A stretch of DNA of 64,000 bases. Origin: Sinisalibacter aestuarii (GTDB lineage: Bacteria; Pseudomonadota; Alphaproteobacteria; Rhodobacterales; Rhodobacteraceae). How positions within the stretch are numbered: the first letter of the stretch is position 1; each line of letters begins with the position of its first letter. The stretch lies in contig NZ_BROH01000017.1 in NCBI RefSeq assembly GCF_027923545.1, positions 1 through 64,000 on the forward strand, in the 5' to 3' direction. Position numbers and translations under genes: made by a program. Below are positions 9,548 to 18,269 of this stretch, piece after piece. Below the pieces are notes generated by a model that saw nothing but the letters and a program-made list of their open reading frames with translations, was not told where the DNA came from and did not search any database.

Positions 9548-12105
9548 ACCTCCTCGATCTGGCGGATGAACGCGGTAACCAGGGTCGAGCCATCGGTCAG
9601 CGCATAGGGCGTGAATCCTGCTTCTTTCTTGAAAAAGCCCTCATCGGCTGAGGTATTCAGCACCACCCGGCCGGCCCCTAGCTGCGCCAGCCGTTCAGCA
9701 AGCATTGCGACAGCCGCATCGTTGACGGCGTCGCCCATGTCGCGGGCGGGAGATCCTTCTGCAGGCACATGCCCGGAGGTTAAGAGCCCACCATCATTCA
9801 TAAGGTGATAGGCAATACCGACCTGTCGGCCAATCAGCGGGTCCATCCCGTCGCCGTCGCGCCGGATAGGACGGGCGAGCATGTCTCGGTATAGCCCTGC
9901 TTGCAGATCCCACCCGGCCTCCATTCGCCTGCGCCGGACCGATGTGCCGCTTTTCTTGTGATCGACGACAAGCAGCGTACCGTCTGGCAACTCAAGGATC
10001 GCATCGGCCTTACCGTGCAGGTTGATGCCATGCGCCTCACCCGCCAACCAGATCTCGTTGCCGATGATTTTTGCGCCAAGCGCCAGCAGATGTTCGCGCC
10101 AGCGCAGCGCCGCCTGAAGGATCTCACGCTCGAGCCCGCTGCGCTCCATTTCCCATGATGCGCTACGCAGAAACCCAGCATGGCGGGTCAGCGCTCGATC
10201 ATAGGCCTCGGCAACTGCAGCGGTCAGTGCCGCAGGTTCTGGCAGGGGTTGGTCCTTCAGGAACACATGTTCAAACACGTCATGGGCAATGTTGCCTTTG
10301 GCCATCACATCGAGTTCCTCAGCGGACCAAGACATGTCGCCCGCGCCAACCTCGTCCAGAAGCCATGCCAGCGGGCTGACCAGAAGTGTTTCCAGCCGTG
10401 AGGGTGACTGAGGTTTGCTTGTTCCGTCATCTTTGCGACGGAGCGCCAACAGGTCGAGGCCTGGGAACGAGAGCGCCTCGGGGAGTTCGTCCGATTCCGG
10501 CAACGGTGGCAGACGGTGATGTGCCACAGGCCAGTCGCCAGGCGGCAGGCGCGACAGGTCGAGGATCAGATCATGAGCTTCTTCTACATCCGATATTGCG
10601 CGTGCGACCAGTGATAGCCCTGCTGAAGGTTGCTGCCGCACGCCCGACAGATCGCGCCACGGGACCAGACATGTCACAGACTCCGCAACCGCCTGAAGCT
10701 GCTGGTCAAAGAGGAAGAGGCTTTCAGCCAAACCCTCTGCCCTCCCGCGAAGCTGCAAACCGGTGGTGGTTCGAATTGCAGTGATTTCGCTGTCCAGAAA
10801 AAGTGGGTTGGCGCGAGGCCGGGTCGGATACCGACCGTCGGTGAAATCCGTGATGATCAGATGTCGGCATTGCCGCCACGGAGTTTCGTGCGCAGACCAG
10901 AGGCTGACACCTTCAAGGTTGCGCTCTGGATCGGCACTTGACGGGGATGCAATCTGGATACCGCGCAGGATAGCTTCCCAGTCTGGGCTACCCTCGCCGG
11001 GCGGGATCGACAGACGGGCTCGAACCTCGTTCCCTTGCGCAATGCGCTCACAGATACGGTCGATCAGGAAACGCAGTTGCGCAAGGCTGCCGGCTGAGGC
11101 GCGCATGTCCGTCCAGAGGTCTTTGTGCGCTTGGGTGGGCGACAGGACATCGCCGCGAAAGTCACCATTCATAATGCTTTCGGAAAGGTCGCGCCCGGTT
11201 TGGGCTGACCATGGCATCAGCGGTGACAATGCGAGACTTGCAAGGACCATCGCAGGTGTGGGTGTGCGCTTGGCTAACGCCAGTTGAAGTGCGGTTTCAC
11301 CAACGATGTCGCGCTCTGGCAGGCAGGCGGGAAGTCCGGAAATCGGCACGCCCTGCTCGGCAAATGCACGCGCGATCTGGCGTGGGTCACCAGAGGCCAG
11401 CACAGCAATCTCCCGCGCCGCGATACCGCTTTCGATCAGGGCACCCGCGCGGGCGGCGGCCAAATCAGCGCAGGCAGCCACATCGCGCAGACCATAAAAG
11501 GCGAGACTGCCATCCTTTGGCCCGGCCTCGATTGCTGCCTCGGCTACCCCACCCTGCAAAGCGTGCAGCCGCGATCCTTCACGCGCCGCGCGCGCCTTGG
11601 CGGGCGCAGCCACAGCCCCGAATTCATCCTTAAGTCTTCCATAAAGTGCCTTCATCGCGGCTGGTGCATGCGGGTCAAGGGACCCTTCAACAACCGGCAA
11701 TGGGTCAAGAAACCGCCCATGCGGCAGGTCCAGAACATGGCGGACCGCGGCCAGCCCCTCGGGCAATGCGTCACCCAGCTTGCGCCAAAGTGCGATCAGA
11801 GCATCCAGATGTCGTCCTGCACGGCTGTCGCCCATCGCGCCCCCTGATGGAACGCGCAGATCGGCAGTGGCCAGCACCAGACCTTCCAACGCCGCGCTGA
11901 CGGCCGACATTGTCTCGACCGGTGCATTGGCCAAGCTCTCTTGCCACACCGGGTGAGGCTCTTCCGCTATCACTCGCCCCGGCGCCCATTCTTGGGCTTT
12001 GGGGGCAAGTGATAGCTCTGCAAGACCGGTATCGGTCAGACGGTAATGTAGGCCGGAGCGGGGATCGGCGACGAGAAAAGGGTAGAACATGGATTTCGGG
12101 CTCAC
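9544..12105 (-). CDS. AddB-like PD-(D/E)xK nuclease
   Basis: The 853-aa protein ends in a RecB-type nuclease domain: GKADAILELPDGTLLVVDHKKSG with the downstream QAGLYRDML Q-x-x-x-Y element (about residues 670-725). This matches the catalytic D...D-x-K pattern of AddB/CRISPR-Cas4-like nucleases. The N-terminal two thirds resemble AddB in size and in lacking a clear Walker A, so the helicase part is probably inactive scaffold. The four cysteines of an AddB iron-sulphur staple were not evident. Its stop overlaps the AddA-like gene by 4 nt. The frame opens at a GTG (12105), and an ATG six codons in (12090) is an alternative. A 111-bp gap upstream contains a candidate promoter, so the downstream part of the operon may have its own start. 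Confidence 0.8.
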   Translation of the reverse strand: MSPKSMFYPFLVADPRSGLHYRLTDTGLAELSLAPKAQEWAPGRVIAEEPHPVWQESLANAPVETMSAVSAALEGLVLATADLRVPSGGAMGDSRAGRHLDALIALWRKLGDALPEGLAAVRHVLDLPHGRFLDPLPVVEGSLDPHAPAAMKALYGRLKDEFGAVAAPAKARAAREGSRLHALQGGVAEAAIEAGPKDGSLAFYGLRDVAACADLAAARAGALIESGIAAREIAVLASGDPRQIARAFAEQGVPISGLPACLPERDIVGETALQLALAKRTPTPAMVLASLALSPLMPWSAQTGRDLSESIMNGDFRGDVLSPTQAHKDLWTDMRASAGSLAQLRFLIDRICERIAQGNEVRARLSIPPGEGSPDWEAILRGIQIASPSSADPERNLEGVSLWSAHETPWRQCRHLIITDFTDGRYPTRPRANPLFLDSEITAIRTTTGLQLRGRAEGLAESLFLFDQQLQAVAESVTCLVPWRDLSGVRQQPSAGLSLVARAISDVEEAHDLILDLSRLPPGDWPVAHHRLPPLPESDELPEALSFPGLDLLALRRKDDGTSKPQSPSRLETLLVSPLAWLLDEVGAGDMSWSAEELDVMAKGNIAHDVFEHVFLKDQPLPEPAALTAAVAEAYDRALTRHAGFLRSASWEMERSGLEREILQAALRWREHLLALGAKIIGNEIWLAGEAHGINLHGKADAILELPDGTLLVVDHKKSGTSVRRRRMEAGWDLQAGLYRDMLARPIRRDGDGMDPLIGRQVGIAYHLMNDGGLLTSGHVPAEGSPARDMGDAVNDAAVAMLAERLAQLGAGRVVLNTSADEGFFKKEAGFTPYALTDGSTLVTAFIRQIEEV

Positions 12106-12118
12106 TGTGCAAATTGAT

Positions 12119-12146
12119 ACTGTAATGGGAAATTATTTTGAATCAA
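12119..12146 (-). promoter_or_regulatory. Candidate sigma-70 promoter inside the operon
   Basis: Read on the minus strand, TTGATT (12146-12141) is followed after 16 nt by TACAGT (12124-12119), just upstream of the AddB-like gene. The gap to the phosphatase-ARH gene is AT-rich compared with its flanks. A start site here would leave a leader of only about 20 nt before the ATG at 12090. The call rests on sequence match only. Confidence 0.35.
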
Positions 12147-12216
12147 TGGCTTGTGTGGCTATTGTCATTCTCTTTCGAACTCTCAATCGATGCATTTCGG
12201 ATATTTCCCCATGTGT

Positions 12217-13785
12217 CTAACCGCCCGGATAAACCTCGAAGAGGTCCTCTGCCGCACCACTGTCAGATGAAAGCTCCCTGTAATCCCGTACCAGCTGCGA
12301 GATAATGTCTGCCCCTTCAACGATTTCGGCCCAACGGTGTTGAAGCACAGCTGCAGGATTAAGCAGACCCAGCATATTCCCGGCAACCGCCGCTGTTGAA
12401 TCGCTGTCTCCACCATGGGTAGCCGCAATCAGTAGAGCCTCTTCGAAAGAGCCTCCAGCAAGGCAGGCATAAAGCGCGATGGACAGCGCTTCCTCGGCGA
12501 TCCAGCCGCCACCGAGAGATTCAACGGTTTCTCCCGAACCGTCCCGCGGCGCGCGGAGCGCAGCCTGGATTGCCCGCGCAGTCTCTTCGCCCCCGGTCAG
12601 TCGCGCATAGGTTTCTGCAGTCCGGGTCGCACTCTCCTCAATGTCGGCACCTGCCGTGACATCGGCAAGCATTTCCGCCCAGGCTGCAGCTGCAAGCTGG
12701 CCGGTTGGGTGGCCATGCGTCAGAGCAGATGTCTCGATAGCCATCGCACGGACCTGTTCGCGGGGGAACATCAAGCCGATCGGGGCCACCCGCATAATGG
12801 TGCCGCATCCTTTGCTGTTGTTTCGCGCAGGGTCCCCAAAATGCGCGCTCGCGGCCAAGGATGACAGGCAGGTATTGCCAGGCGCGCGGCAGACCCGCAG
12901 GCGCGGGTCATTAATCAGCCCCACATCATCTGTCTGAACCTGCGGTTCGCCACCTTGGGTTTTGAACCAACGCAGCAGCGCGTGATGGATCACGGACGGC
13001 GGGTGGCAGATACCCTTGAGAATGCCGCAGACCTGCGCTCGGATGATCCCTTCGACCGTGAACAGGGTCATCTGGGTGTCATCTGTGATAGCGCCGTGCA
13101 GCCCCATGTGTCTTGGCAACTCCGAAATGCCGGTCGGAAAACGACGGCGAATTTCGGTTAGAGAAAGGAATTCGATATCGGCACCCAAACTGTCGCCGAT
13201 CGCCCCACCTAGAAGGCTGGCGTGCAGTCGGATAAGCGACAGCCCGTCATGTCGGGCGTAGTCGCGAACAAAGCGTTCCTGTACCGGCGTTTCAATGGCT
13301 CCTGACCGCGCGGCACGGACGAGGGCCATGGCCTCGCCTGCTGGATGCCCGCGATCAACCAGCAGAAGGGCTGCAACGGTTCCCGCACGCCCCAGTCCCC
13401 CTCGGCAATGGACCAGCACACGGCCGCCAGTTTCAAGAATGCGATGAAGGCGGGGCGCCAATTGGCGCCAGCGCGCCTTGGCCTTTGGCGTTGGTACATC
13501 CAGATCGGGGATCGGGAAGTGGTGCCAGTCCATACCTCGTGCCCTGGTCGCATCGCCAAGACCCGTGACAGAAAGCAGCTCTAACTCCGAGTCCTCGACT
13601 AGGGTCACAACGGCTTGCGCGCCCCAAGCCTTGATTGCATCGAGATCAATGTCCAGATCGCGGTCCCATCCCGCGCCGAAGACACTGTCGCCTTTCTTGC
13701 CAGGACACAGGGTCAGGCCGAGATGACCGTTGCCAACAGGCAAGCTGTCGATGCGAAGGGGGTGAGATGTGCTGTTCCGAAGCAA
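12217..13785 (-). CDS. Dual-specificity-phosphatase / ADP-ribosylglycohydrolase fusion
   Basis: The 522-aa protein joins two enzymes. The N-terminal 180 residues hold a cysteine-phosphatase P-loop, VLVHCRGGLGRAGTVAALLL (H-C-x5-R-type), resembling CDKN3/DSP phosphatases. The remainder is an ADP-ribosylglycohydrolase: GAIGDSLGADIEF, then GAITDDTQMTLF (Mg-binding Asp pair) and THGGDSDSTAAVAGNMLG near the C-terminus, the usual DraG/ARH metal signature. ARH enzymes remove ADP-ribose from arginine or nucleic-acid targets. With no ADP-ribosyltransferase visible in the operon, the substrate is unknown; it may reverse a phage or host modification. The gene lies between the WYL regulator (33-nt gap) and the nuclease genes. 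The start is uncertain: TTG at 13785 is the longest option. Confidence 0.85.
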   Translation of the reverse strand: MLRNSTSHPLRIDSLPVGNGHLGLTLCPGKKGDSVFGAGWDRDLDIDLDAIKAWGAQAVVTLVEDSELELLSVTGLGDATRARGMDWHHFPIPDLDVPTPKAKARWRQLAPRLHRILETGGRVLVHCRGGLGRAGTVAALLLVDRGHPAGEAMALVRAARSGAIETPVQERFVRDYARHDGLSLIRLHASLLGGAIGDSLGADIEFLSLTEIRRRFPTGISELPRHMGLHGAITDDTQMTLFTVEGIIRAQVCGILKGICHPPSVIHHALLRWFKTQGGEPQVQTDDVGLINDPRLRVCRAPGNTCLSSLAASAHFGDPARNNSKGCGTIMRVAPIGLMFPREQVRAMAIETSALTHGHPTGQLAAAAWAEMLADVTAGADIEESATRTAETYARLTGGEETARAIQAALRAPRDGSGETVESLGGGWIAEEALSIALYACLAGGSFEEALLIAATHGGDSDSTAAVAGNMLGLLNPAAVLQHRWAEIVEGADIISQLVRDYRELSSDSGAAEDLFEVYPGG

Positions 13786-13818
13786 GCGCGATTCTTTCTT
13801 TGTTGATTCGACTTGAGA

Positions 13819-14805
13819 CTACTGTCCGCACACGTCACTTTCGGTCGTATCAGACGAAGAGTTTTCCGAAATCTGCAAGAATTGCGCTTCAACCTGATCT
13901 CCCCATCTCACCAGATACCAGTCCATCTCCTGCCGTCCTCCGGCGCGGAAACGGACGATCAGTGACCCGTCACCCATCCGCTCGGTCAGCTGTTTGGGAT
14001 GAAACAGATATCCCGCAGCTTCATCGGCAACGTCAGGAAGAAACCGCCAGACGACATCAAGTGGTTCCTCCCGCCACACACCAAAGCTCTCCGATAGCCA
14101 TTCCTGCAGATCGAAACCTTTGGGGCGCTCGTAGACCTCGGGTACCAACGAAACCCGTTCAAACCCAGCAAGCGCAAACAGGCGAAGATCGTCCTGATAT
14201 TCGCTCCAAGCCAAAAGGTATTGGCGCCCTTGACCAAATAACATGGCAATTGGGCCGAGCCGGGTGTTGCGTGAAAGCTTCGCCGAAGCACGGGCGCGAT
14301 GATCAGCAGAGATCATGACCCCTGCAAGGATCGCTTCACGAATTGTAGATAAAATCTCAGAGGAAATTCTTTCACGAGGCCCAGGTCGAAAGGCAACTCC
14401 GTCTGCCAATAGTTGTGCTTCAAGGTCAGCAGCAATCAAACGGCGGCGATCCTCGCGAAACATTGCCTGCACCTTCACCAAAAGGCGCTCTAATATTTCC
14501 GCTGTTAGTTCATCGCCCTCACGCCGCGCAATAGCGGCGGCGCGGTGGCCGGCGGTCAGTTCATCCAGCGTGGGTTCAGCCATTCGGCCCAATGATCCCG
14601 GCGGAAAGCGCCAATATTTTCGACCACTCTCGCCGGAGATTTCCTCAATTTGAGGGTAGGCGTTGCGTACGGCATCACGCATGCGTTCTGCCGTGCGACG
14701 GGATACGCTGAATTCTCGCTCTATATCAGAAAGCGAAATCCCCTCGGCTGACCCCTGCATTATCAGAGCGAGACGTTGCAAATCTTCCTGGCGAGCGTAG
14801 CGCAT
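13819..14805 (-). CDS. WYL-domain transcriptional regulator
   Basis: The 328-aa protein has an N-terminal winged helix (about residues 1-65: LSDIEREFSVSRRTAERMRDAV), a WYL domain around residues 140-215 (YLLAWSEYQDDLRLFALAGF) and a C-terminal WCX-like tail. WYL regulators sense nucleic acids or nucleotides and repress defence operons such as BREX (BrxR) and CBASS (CapW). The ATG at 14805 follows a strong AGGAGGAG Shine-Dalgarno at 6-8 nt, which decides against the 22-codon upstream extension of the frame. It is the second gene of its operon, behind the AAA+ ATPase, so it probably autoregulates the whole set from a site upstream of 16858. The 49-nt gap before it could also hold an internal control site. 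Confidence 0.88.
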   Translation of the reverse strand: MRYARQEDLQRLALIMQGSAEGISLSDIEREFSVSRRTAERMRDAVRNAYPQIEEISGESGRKYWRFPPGSLGRMAEPTLDELTAGHRAAAIARREGDELTAEILERLLVKVQAMFREDRRRLIAADLEAQLLADGVAFRPGPRERISSEILSTIREAILAGVMISADHRARASAKLSRNTRLGPIAMLFGQGRQYLLAWSEYQDDLRLFALAGFERVSLVPEVYERPKGFDLQEWLSESFGVWREEPLDVVWRFLPDVADEAAGYLFHPKQLTERMGDGSLIVRFRAGGRQEMDWYLVRWGDQVEAQFLQISENSSSDTTESDVCGQ

Positions 14806-14854
14806 AACTCCTCCTAGCAATACAGAGCAACCATTGTAGTGGAGCACTTTGGCG

Positions 14855-16858
14855 TCAACGGCCAAAGCCAATCGGTCGCGTTGTTCCTATCTTTGCCGCA
14901 TCCTCAAGGGTCAGAGCGCGCAGAATTTCCTCTGGGTCCGCGACACCCAGTGCCTGCATTCTGCGGGCCACGTTCGCGAAATCTCCCGGAGTAAGCCGAT
15001 CAAGCGTAGCCAGTTCCTTCGGGGGCGAACATGAGAAATGCGCAGCCCAAGCCAGAGGCAGTTGATCGACTGAGAGAAAATCGAACCGGATGCGGAAGGT
15101 AAACCGGCGCTGCGTTGCAGGGTCGAGCTTTTTGGCGAAGTTGGTAGTGCAGACGAAGGGCAACGGGTGGCTTTCCATCCAGGTCAGCATCTCATTAACC
15201 TGGCTCACCTCCCAGCTGCGTTCAGCGCCACGACGGTCAGCCAGCAGACTGTCAGCCTCGTCGAAGATGAGCATCGCACCGTCGGCGCGTGCGTCAGAAA
15301 AGGCCCGCGCGATGTTCTGCTCGCTTTCGCCAACCCATTTCGACATGAGGTCCGAGGCGCGCTTTTCGATCACCGGCATGCCGATGACCCGGGCCAGATG
15401 CCGTGCCCATGCGCTTTTGCCGGTGCCCGCCGGTCCCTCAAGACAGAAACTGACCCGGCGGGGTGCGCCTGACCGAGCTAGCTGCCCTTCGATCCGGGCT
15501 AGATCAACGTCAGCGCGGGCCAGACCTTCTTGCCAAGGCACATCTGAATAATGCCGCGGCGCGCTGTCGACTCCGCCCTTTGCCAGACGGGCTGCAGCAT
15601 CCAGCACCTGCGAGACAACAGCCTGCCCACCATCGCAAAGCCTTGCCACCACCATCGCGTCCGAAACAAGCGCCGGGGCCTGATCATGCCGTTCCGCCAT
15701 ATCCGGCAGGGCGGTGTCCGGTATGCCGGCACCATGTCGCTCTTCGAGGCGTTGCCAGATACGCGCTCGCACACGGCCCGATGGCGGGCGCATCATCACC
15801 GAGTAGCTGATCCGCCGTAGAAAAGCGGGATCACAGGCGTGCACCGAATTCGTAGTCCAGATCACCGGGATCGGATTGGTTTCGAGAATTCGATTGAAAT
15901 GAACCTTCGACAGTATCTCATGGCTAAAGCGGAAGCTGTGCCCACCAATCAGGTCTTCCATCTCGTCGAACAGCAGTACGGTATCCGATCTTTGCCCTAG
16001 CATGCGAGATGCCATTGTGAGCTCGGCCAAACGCTCCCGGCGCGACGGCTCGCCTCCGTCATCGTCCGTTTCGCCGACCGCGCGCAGTTCAGCGCCGACC
16101 TCATGCGCGAGCACCTTGGCGAACTCGGTCTTGCCTGTGCCGGGAGGGCCGTAGAGCAGTATGTGCACGCCTGGTTGGCGCTTTGCCAGCGCCTTGGACA
16201 GTAGTTCACGCATCAGGTCCGCATCTCGGCTTAGACCTTCGAAGTCTTGCCATTGAGCCTGCGGCGCAGCCGCACGCGGGAACATCAGGGCGATCAGGTC
16301 GGAAATGCTATCCACTTCGGCAAGTAGCGCGAGGGTCAGGCGATCAGACAGATCGAACGGCATCCGGCGGTGACGCCCGCCGCTGTTGCGCTGCACCAAT
16401 CCCGAGCAAGTGAGGCGACCGGATGCCCGCATGGCTGTGCGGATTTCAGGCTCGGGCGCCGCGCAGAACCACGACAACAGCAGCGGCACCGAGACTTCTC
16501 TGGTTTCCAGCGCGCCATCGACGACATGCTCGAAGCCATCGAACAACTTGTAGAACGCGACGAAGGTCAGCATGGATGTTTCGGCAGGGGATAGCCCGAA
16601 ATGCTCGCCAAGACGGGTTGCATTGCGCTGAACGATCTCGCCCTCACCGCCCCCGGCGGTCGGCACAAGGTCGTGCGCGATGGTCCTGATCTTGTTCCAC
16701 CATTGCGAGCTTGGTCGGGTACGAGGCCGTTCGGGACATTCGACTTCGGTCAGGTACTCCAGCCAGCCGGGCAGTTCCTTGGCTATACGGCTGGCTGGAC
16801 CGAAACGGTTGGCCAATCGGACGATCAGATCAAGGGCAAGGTGTTGTTCGTACGTCAT
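14855..16858 (-). CDS. Tandem AAA+ ATPase
   Basis: The 667-aa protein has two AAA+ modules. The first has LLYGPPGTGKTEFAKVLAHE and VLLFDEMEDLIGG (about residues 235-310). The second has CLEGPAGTGKSAWARHLARV and MLIFDEADSLLADRR (about 490-560), followed by the second-region-of-homology stretch FVCTTNFAKKLDPATQRRF with candidate arginine fingers. The organisation resembles CDC48/katanin-like remodellers rather than Lon or Clp, and no protease domain is attached. The N-terminal 200 residues are helical and unrecognised. It is the first gene of the leftward operon; a GGAG lies 7 nt before the ATG. In defence operons, AAA+ remodellers commonly assemble or gate effector complexes, and that is the likely role. 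No membrane segment was seen. Confidence 0.85.
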   Translation of the reverse strand: MTYEQHLALDLIVRLANRFGPASRIAKELPGWLEYLTEVECPERPRTRPSSQWWNKIRTIAHDLVPTAGGGEGEIVQRNATRLGEHFGLSPAETSMLTFVAFYKLFDGFEHVVDGALETREVSVPLLLSWFCAAPEPEIRTAMRASGRLTCSGLVQRNSGGRHRRMPFDLSDRLTLALLAEVDSISDLIALMFPRAAAPQAQWQDFEGLSRDADLMRELLSKALAKRQPGVHILLYGPPGTGKTEFAKVLAHEVGAELRAVGETDDDGGEPSRRERLAELTMASRMLGQRSDTVLLFDEMEDLIGGHSFRFSHEILSKVHFNRILETNPIPVIWTTNSVHACDPAFLRRISYSVMMRPPSGRVRARIWQRLEERHGAGIPDTALPDMAERHDQAPALVSDAMVVARLCDGGQAVVSQVLDAAARLAKGGVDSAPRHYSDVPWQEGLARADVDLARIEGQLARSGAPRRVSFCLEGPAGTGKSAWARHLARVIGMPVIEKRASDLMSKWVGESEQNIARAFSDARADGAMLIFDEADSLLADRRGAERSWEVSQVNEMLTWMESHPLPFVCTTNFAKKLDPATQRRFTFRIRFDFLSVDQLPLAWAAHFSCSPPKELATLDRLTPGDFANVARRMQALGVADPEEILRALTLEDAAKIGTTRPIGFGR

Positions 16859-17244
16859 TGTTCATCTCCGTCTTTTCAACAGAAGTGACATGGCAATGCG
16901 TCAGATATGGACATATGTGGGAAGAAGGTTCTGGACGACGGCGGCAGTGTGATGGAATGGTTCCAGCCGACTTGCGGCGCTACAGCAACGACTTCCGAAC
17001 CCTCACTGCTATGGACTGGTTGTCCCGAAGAGCGCTGTCAGCTCTTTCCGTGCAGTCGATCAAGTTGGGGTGGTGCCTATCCACTCGAAAGGCAGGCGGA
17101 GCGCAGCCATCCGCTGCGAACTGTAGTAAAGGTCGCTAGGCGGCTCTCGCAACTTCTATAAAGCTTGACGCAGCAGCGACCTGCCGATCAATTAGAAGTC
17201 GTGCTACTGCTCTGTTATTTAAGAATTAAAGGGAGTAGAAAGTT
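16859..17244. promoter_or_regulatory. Divergent intergenic region with ATATG repeats
   Basis: These 386 bp separate the leftward AAA+/WYL operon from the rightward orphan gene. No convincing ORF is present; the short open frames have unnatural compositions. Close to the AAA+ start (16903-16918) is ATATG-GAC-ATATG, a direct repeat overlapping a palindromic CATATG, which is a plausible WYL-type operator. Near the other end, GGTCGCT (about 17131) and AGCGACC (about 17175) form a loose inverted repeat, and AAAGGGAG precedes the 17245 start. Both promoters must lie here, but neither has a clear -35/-10 pair. Confidence 0.4.
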
Positions 17245-18165
17245 ATGACTTCGGTCGCATCCATTTTTTCTAGACGTCCAGAGACATGGGGGTATCGCGG
17301 TGACCCTTTTCTGTGGGACGCCCTAGGATGGGAACTCAGCGCAAGAGTTGCCCAAATCGATCGAACTTCTTCGAACCTTCGTAGTCTTGTACCGAAACTT
17401 AAAGAGGCATTCTGTTTCCTTATTGATGACGGTGCAAGGAAGGGCGACGGTGTAGAGTTGAACTGGCTTCCCACTGCGGGCATGTCCGGTGGCGTGATCC
17501 ACTTGGAAACATGGAATGACAAACTGCTACCTGAGCTTGCTCGTCGGCTTCAAGAAGCTGAAGAAGTTGCAAATTATACGATGGAATACCACCCAGCTGA
17601 ACATCGGTTCCGATTTGCTGCTTGGGCCGCTTCCACCGCCGCGCGGAGCAGTCGTCAGGTCTGTACTTTCCCTGTGTCAAAAGGCGCAAAACTGTTGAGA
17701 ATGTCCGGGCTAAAATGGCTATCCCTGGGCAGCCATTGGTTACCGCGTACCAGAGAGGATTTCGATGTAGCACATGATCAATGGTGCGAAGAAATCCGAC
17801 ATCTCGCGCAAGATGAAATCTCAAATTCCTTCACATACGGCATCTCGGCGAAGTTGGTGAACTGTTTCTTGAAGGCTTTATTCCTGCAAACCATGGTGGG
17901 GCCACCGTTCGACCCGTACGGTGATCGCGGTGAGATGGGGTGGGACGAGTCTACTCGCTTCATTCATCCACCAATTGATAGAGTGCTCATGGAAGAAGCT
18001 GCCAGAAGATCTGAGCCTGCAATGAAAGAAAGATGGAAACAGCTTATTGGCGTCGGTTGGTCTAGATTTACTCGCGACGATTATATTCGTGCGATACGCT
18101 TAAGTCGCGAGATTGTTGGAGAAGATGTGGCGCAGATCGAGGCGTGTTGGAGTGGGTTTCAATGA
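17245..18165 (+). CDS. Unrecognised 306-aa orphan protein
   Basis: I do not recognise this protein. It has natural amino-acid usage and is rich in Trp and Arg, with no signal peptide, membrane span, P-loop or HTH. The middle part (AARSSRQVCTFPV, then LKWLSLGSHWLP) and the C-terminal SRFTRDDYIRAIRLSREIVGED look like globular alpha/beta and helical regions. The ATG follows AAAGGGAGTAGAAAG. It stands alone between the leftward defence operon and the T4SS accessory genes. Its codon use looks less GC-biased than its neighbours by eye, which may indicate separate acquisition. It could be a single-gene defence or cargo protein; nothing in the sequence proves it. Confidence 0.7.
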   Translation: MTSVASIFSRRPETWGYRGDPFLWDALGWELSARVAQIDRTSSNLRSLVPKLKEAFCFLIDDGARKGDGVELNWLPTAGMSGGVIHLETWNDKLLPELARRLQEAEEVANYTMEYHPAEHRFRFAAWAASTAARSSRQVCTFPVSKGAKLLRMSGLKWLSLGSHWLPRTREDFDVAHDQWCEEIRHLAQDEISNSFTYGISAKLVNCFLKALFLQTMVGPPFDPYGDRGEMGWDESTRFIHPPIDRVLMEEAARRSEPAMKERWKQLIGVGWSRFTRDDYIRAIRLSREIVGEDVAQIEACWSGFQ

Positions 18166-18215
18166 GGTCTCGATGCCACACAAAAACTTCATTATTCGAT
18201 TTTATACTTTGTGTT

Positions 18216-18261
18216 GTGATAGTATAATTTCGTATGTATACTGACCTCCTCTCACGGAGGT
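18216..18261 (+). promoter_or_regulatory. Promoter-like TATAAT and hairpin over the ribosome-binding site
   Basis: A perfect TATAAT lies at 18223-18228 inside GATAGTATAATTTC; the -35 is weak. Immediately downstream, ACCTCC (18244-18249) and GGAGGT (18256-18261) form a perfect 6-bp stem with a 6-nt loop. The GGAGG strand is the Shine-Dalgarno for the ATG at 18270, so the stem would hide it. This could throttle translation of the exported protein. The GATAGTATA core recurs upstream of other transfer genes. Confidence 0.45.
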
Positions 18262-18269
18262 TCCTCAGC

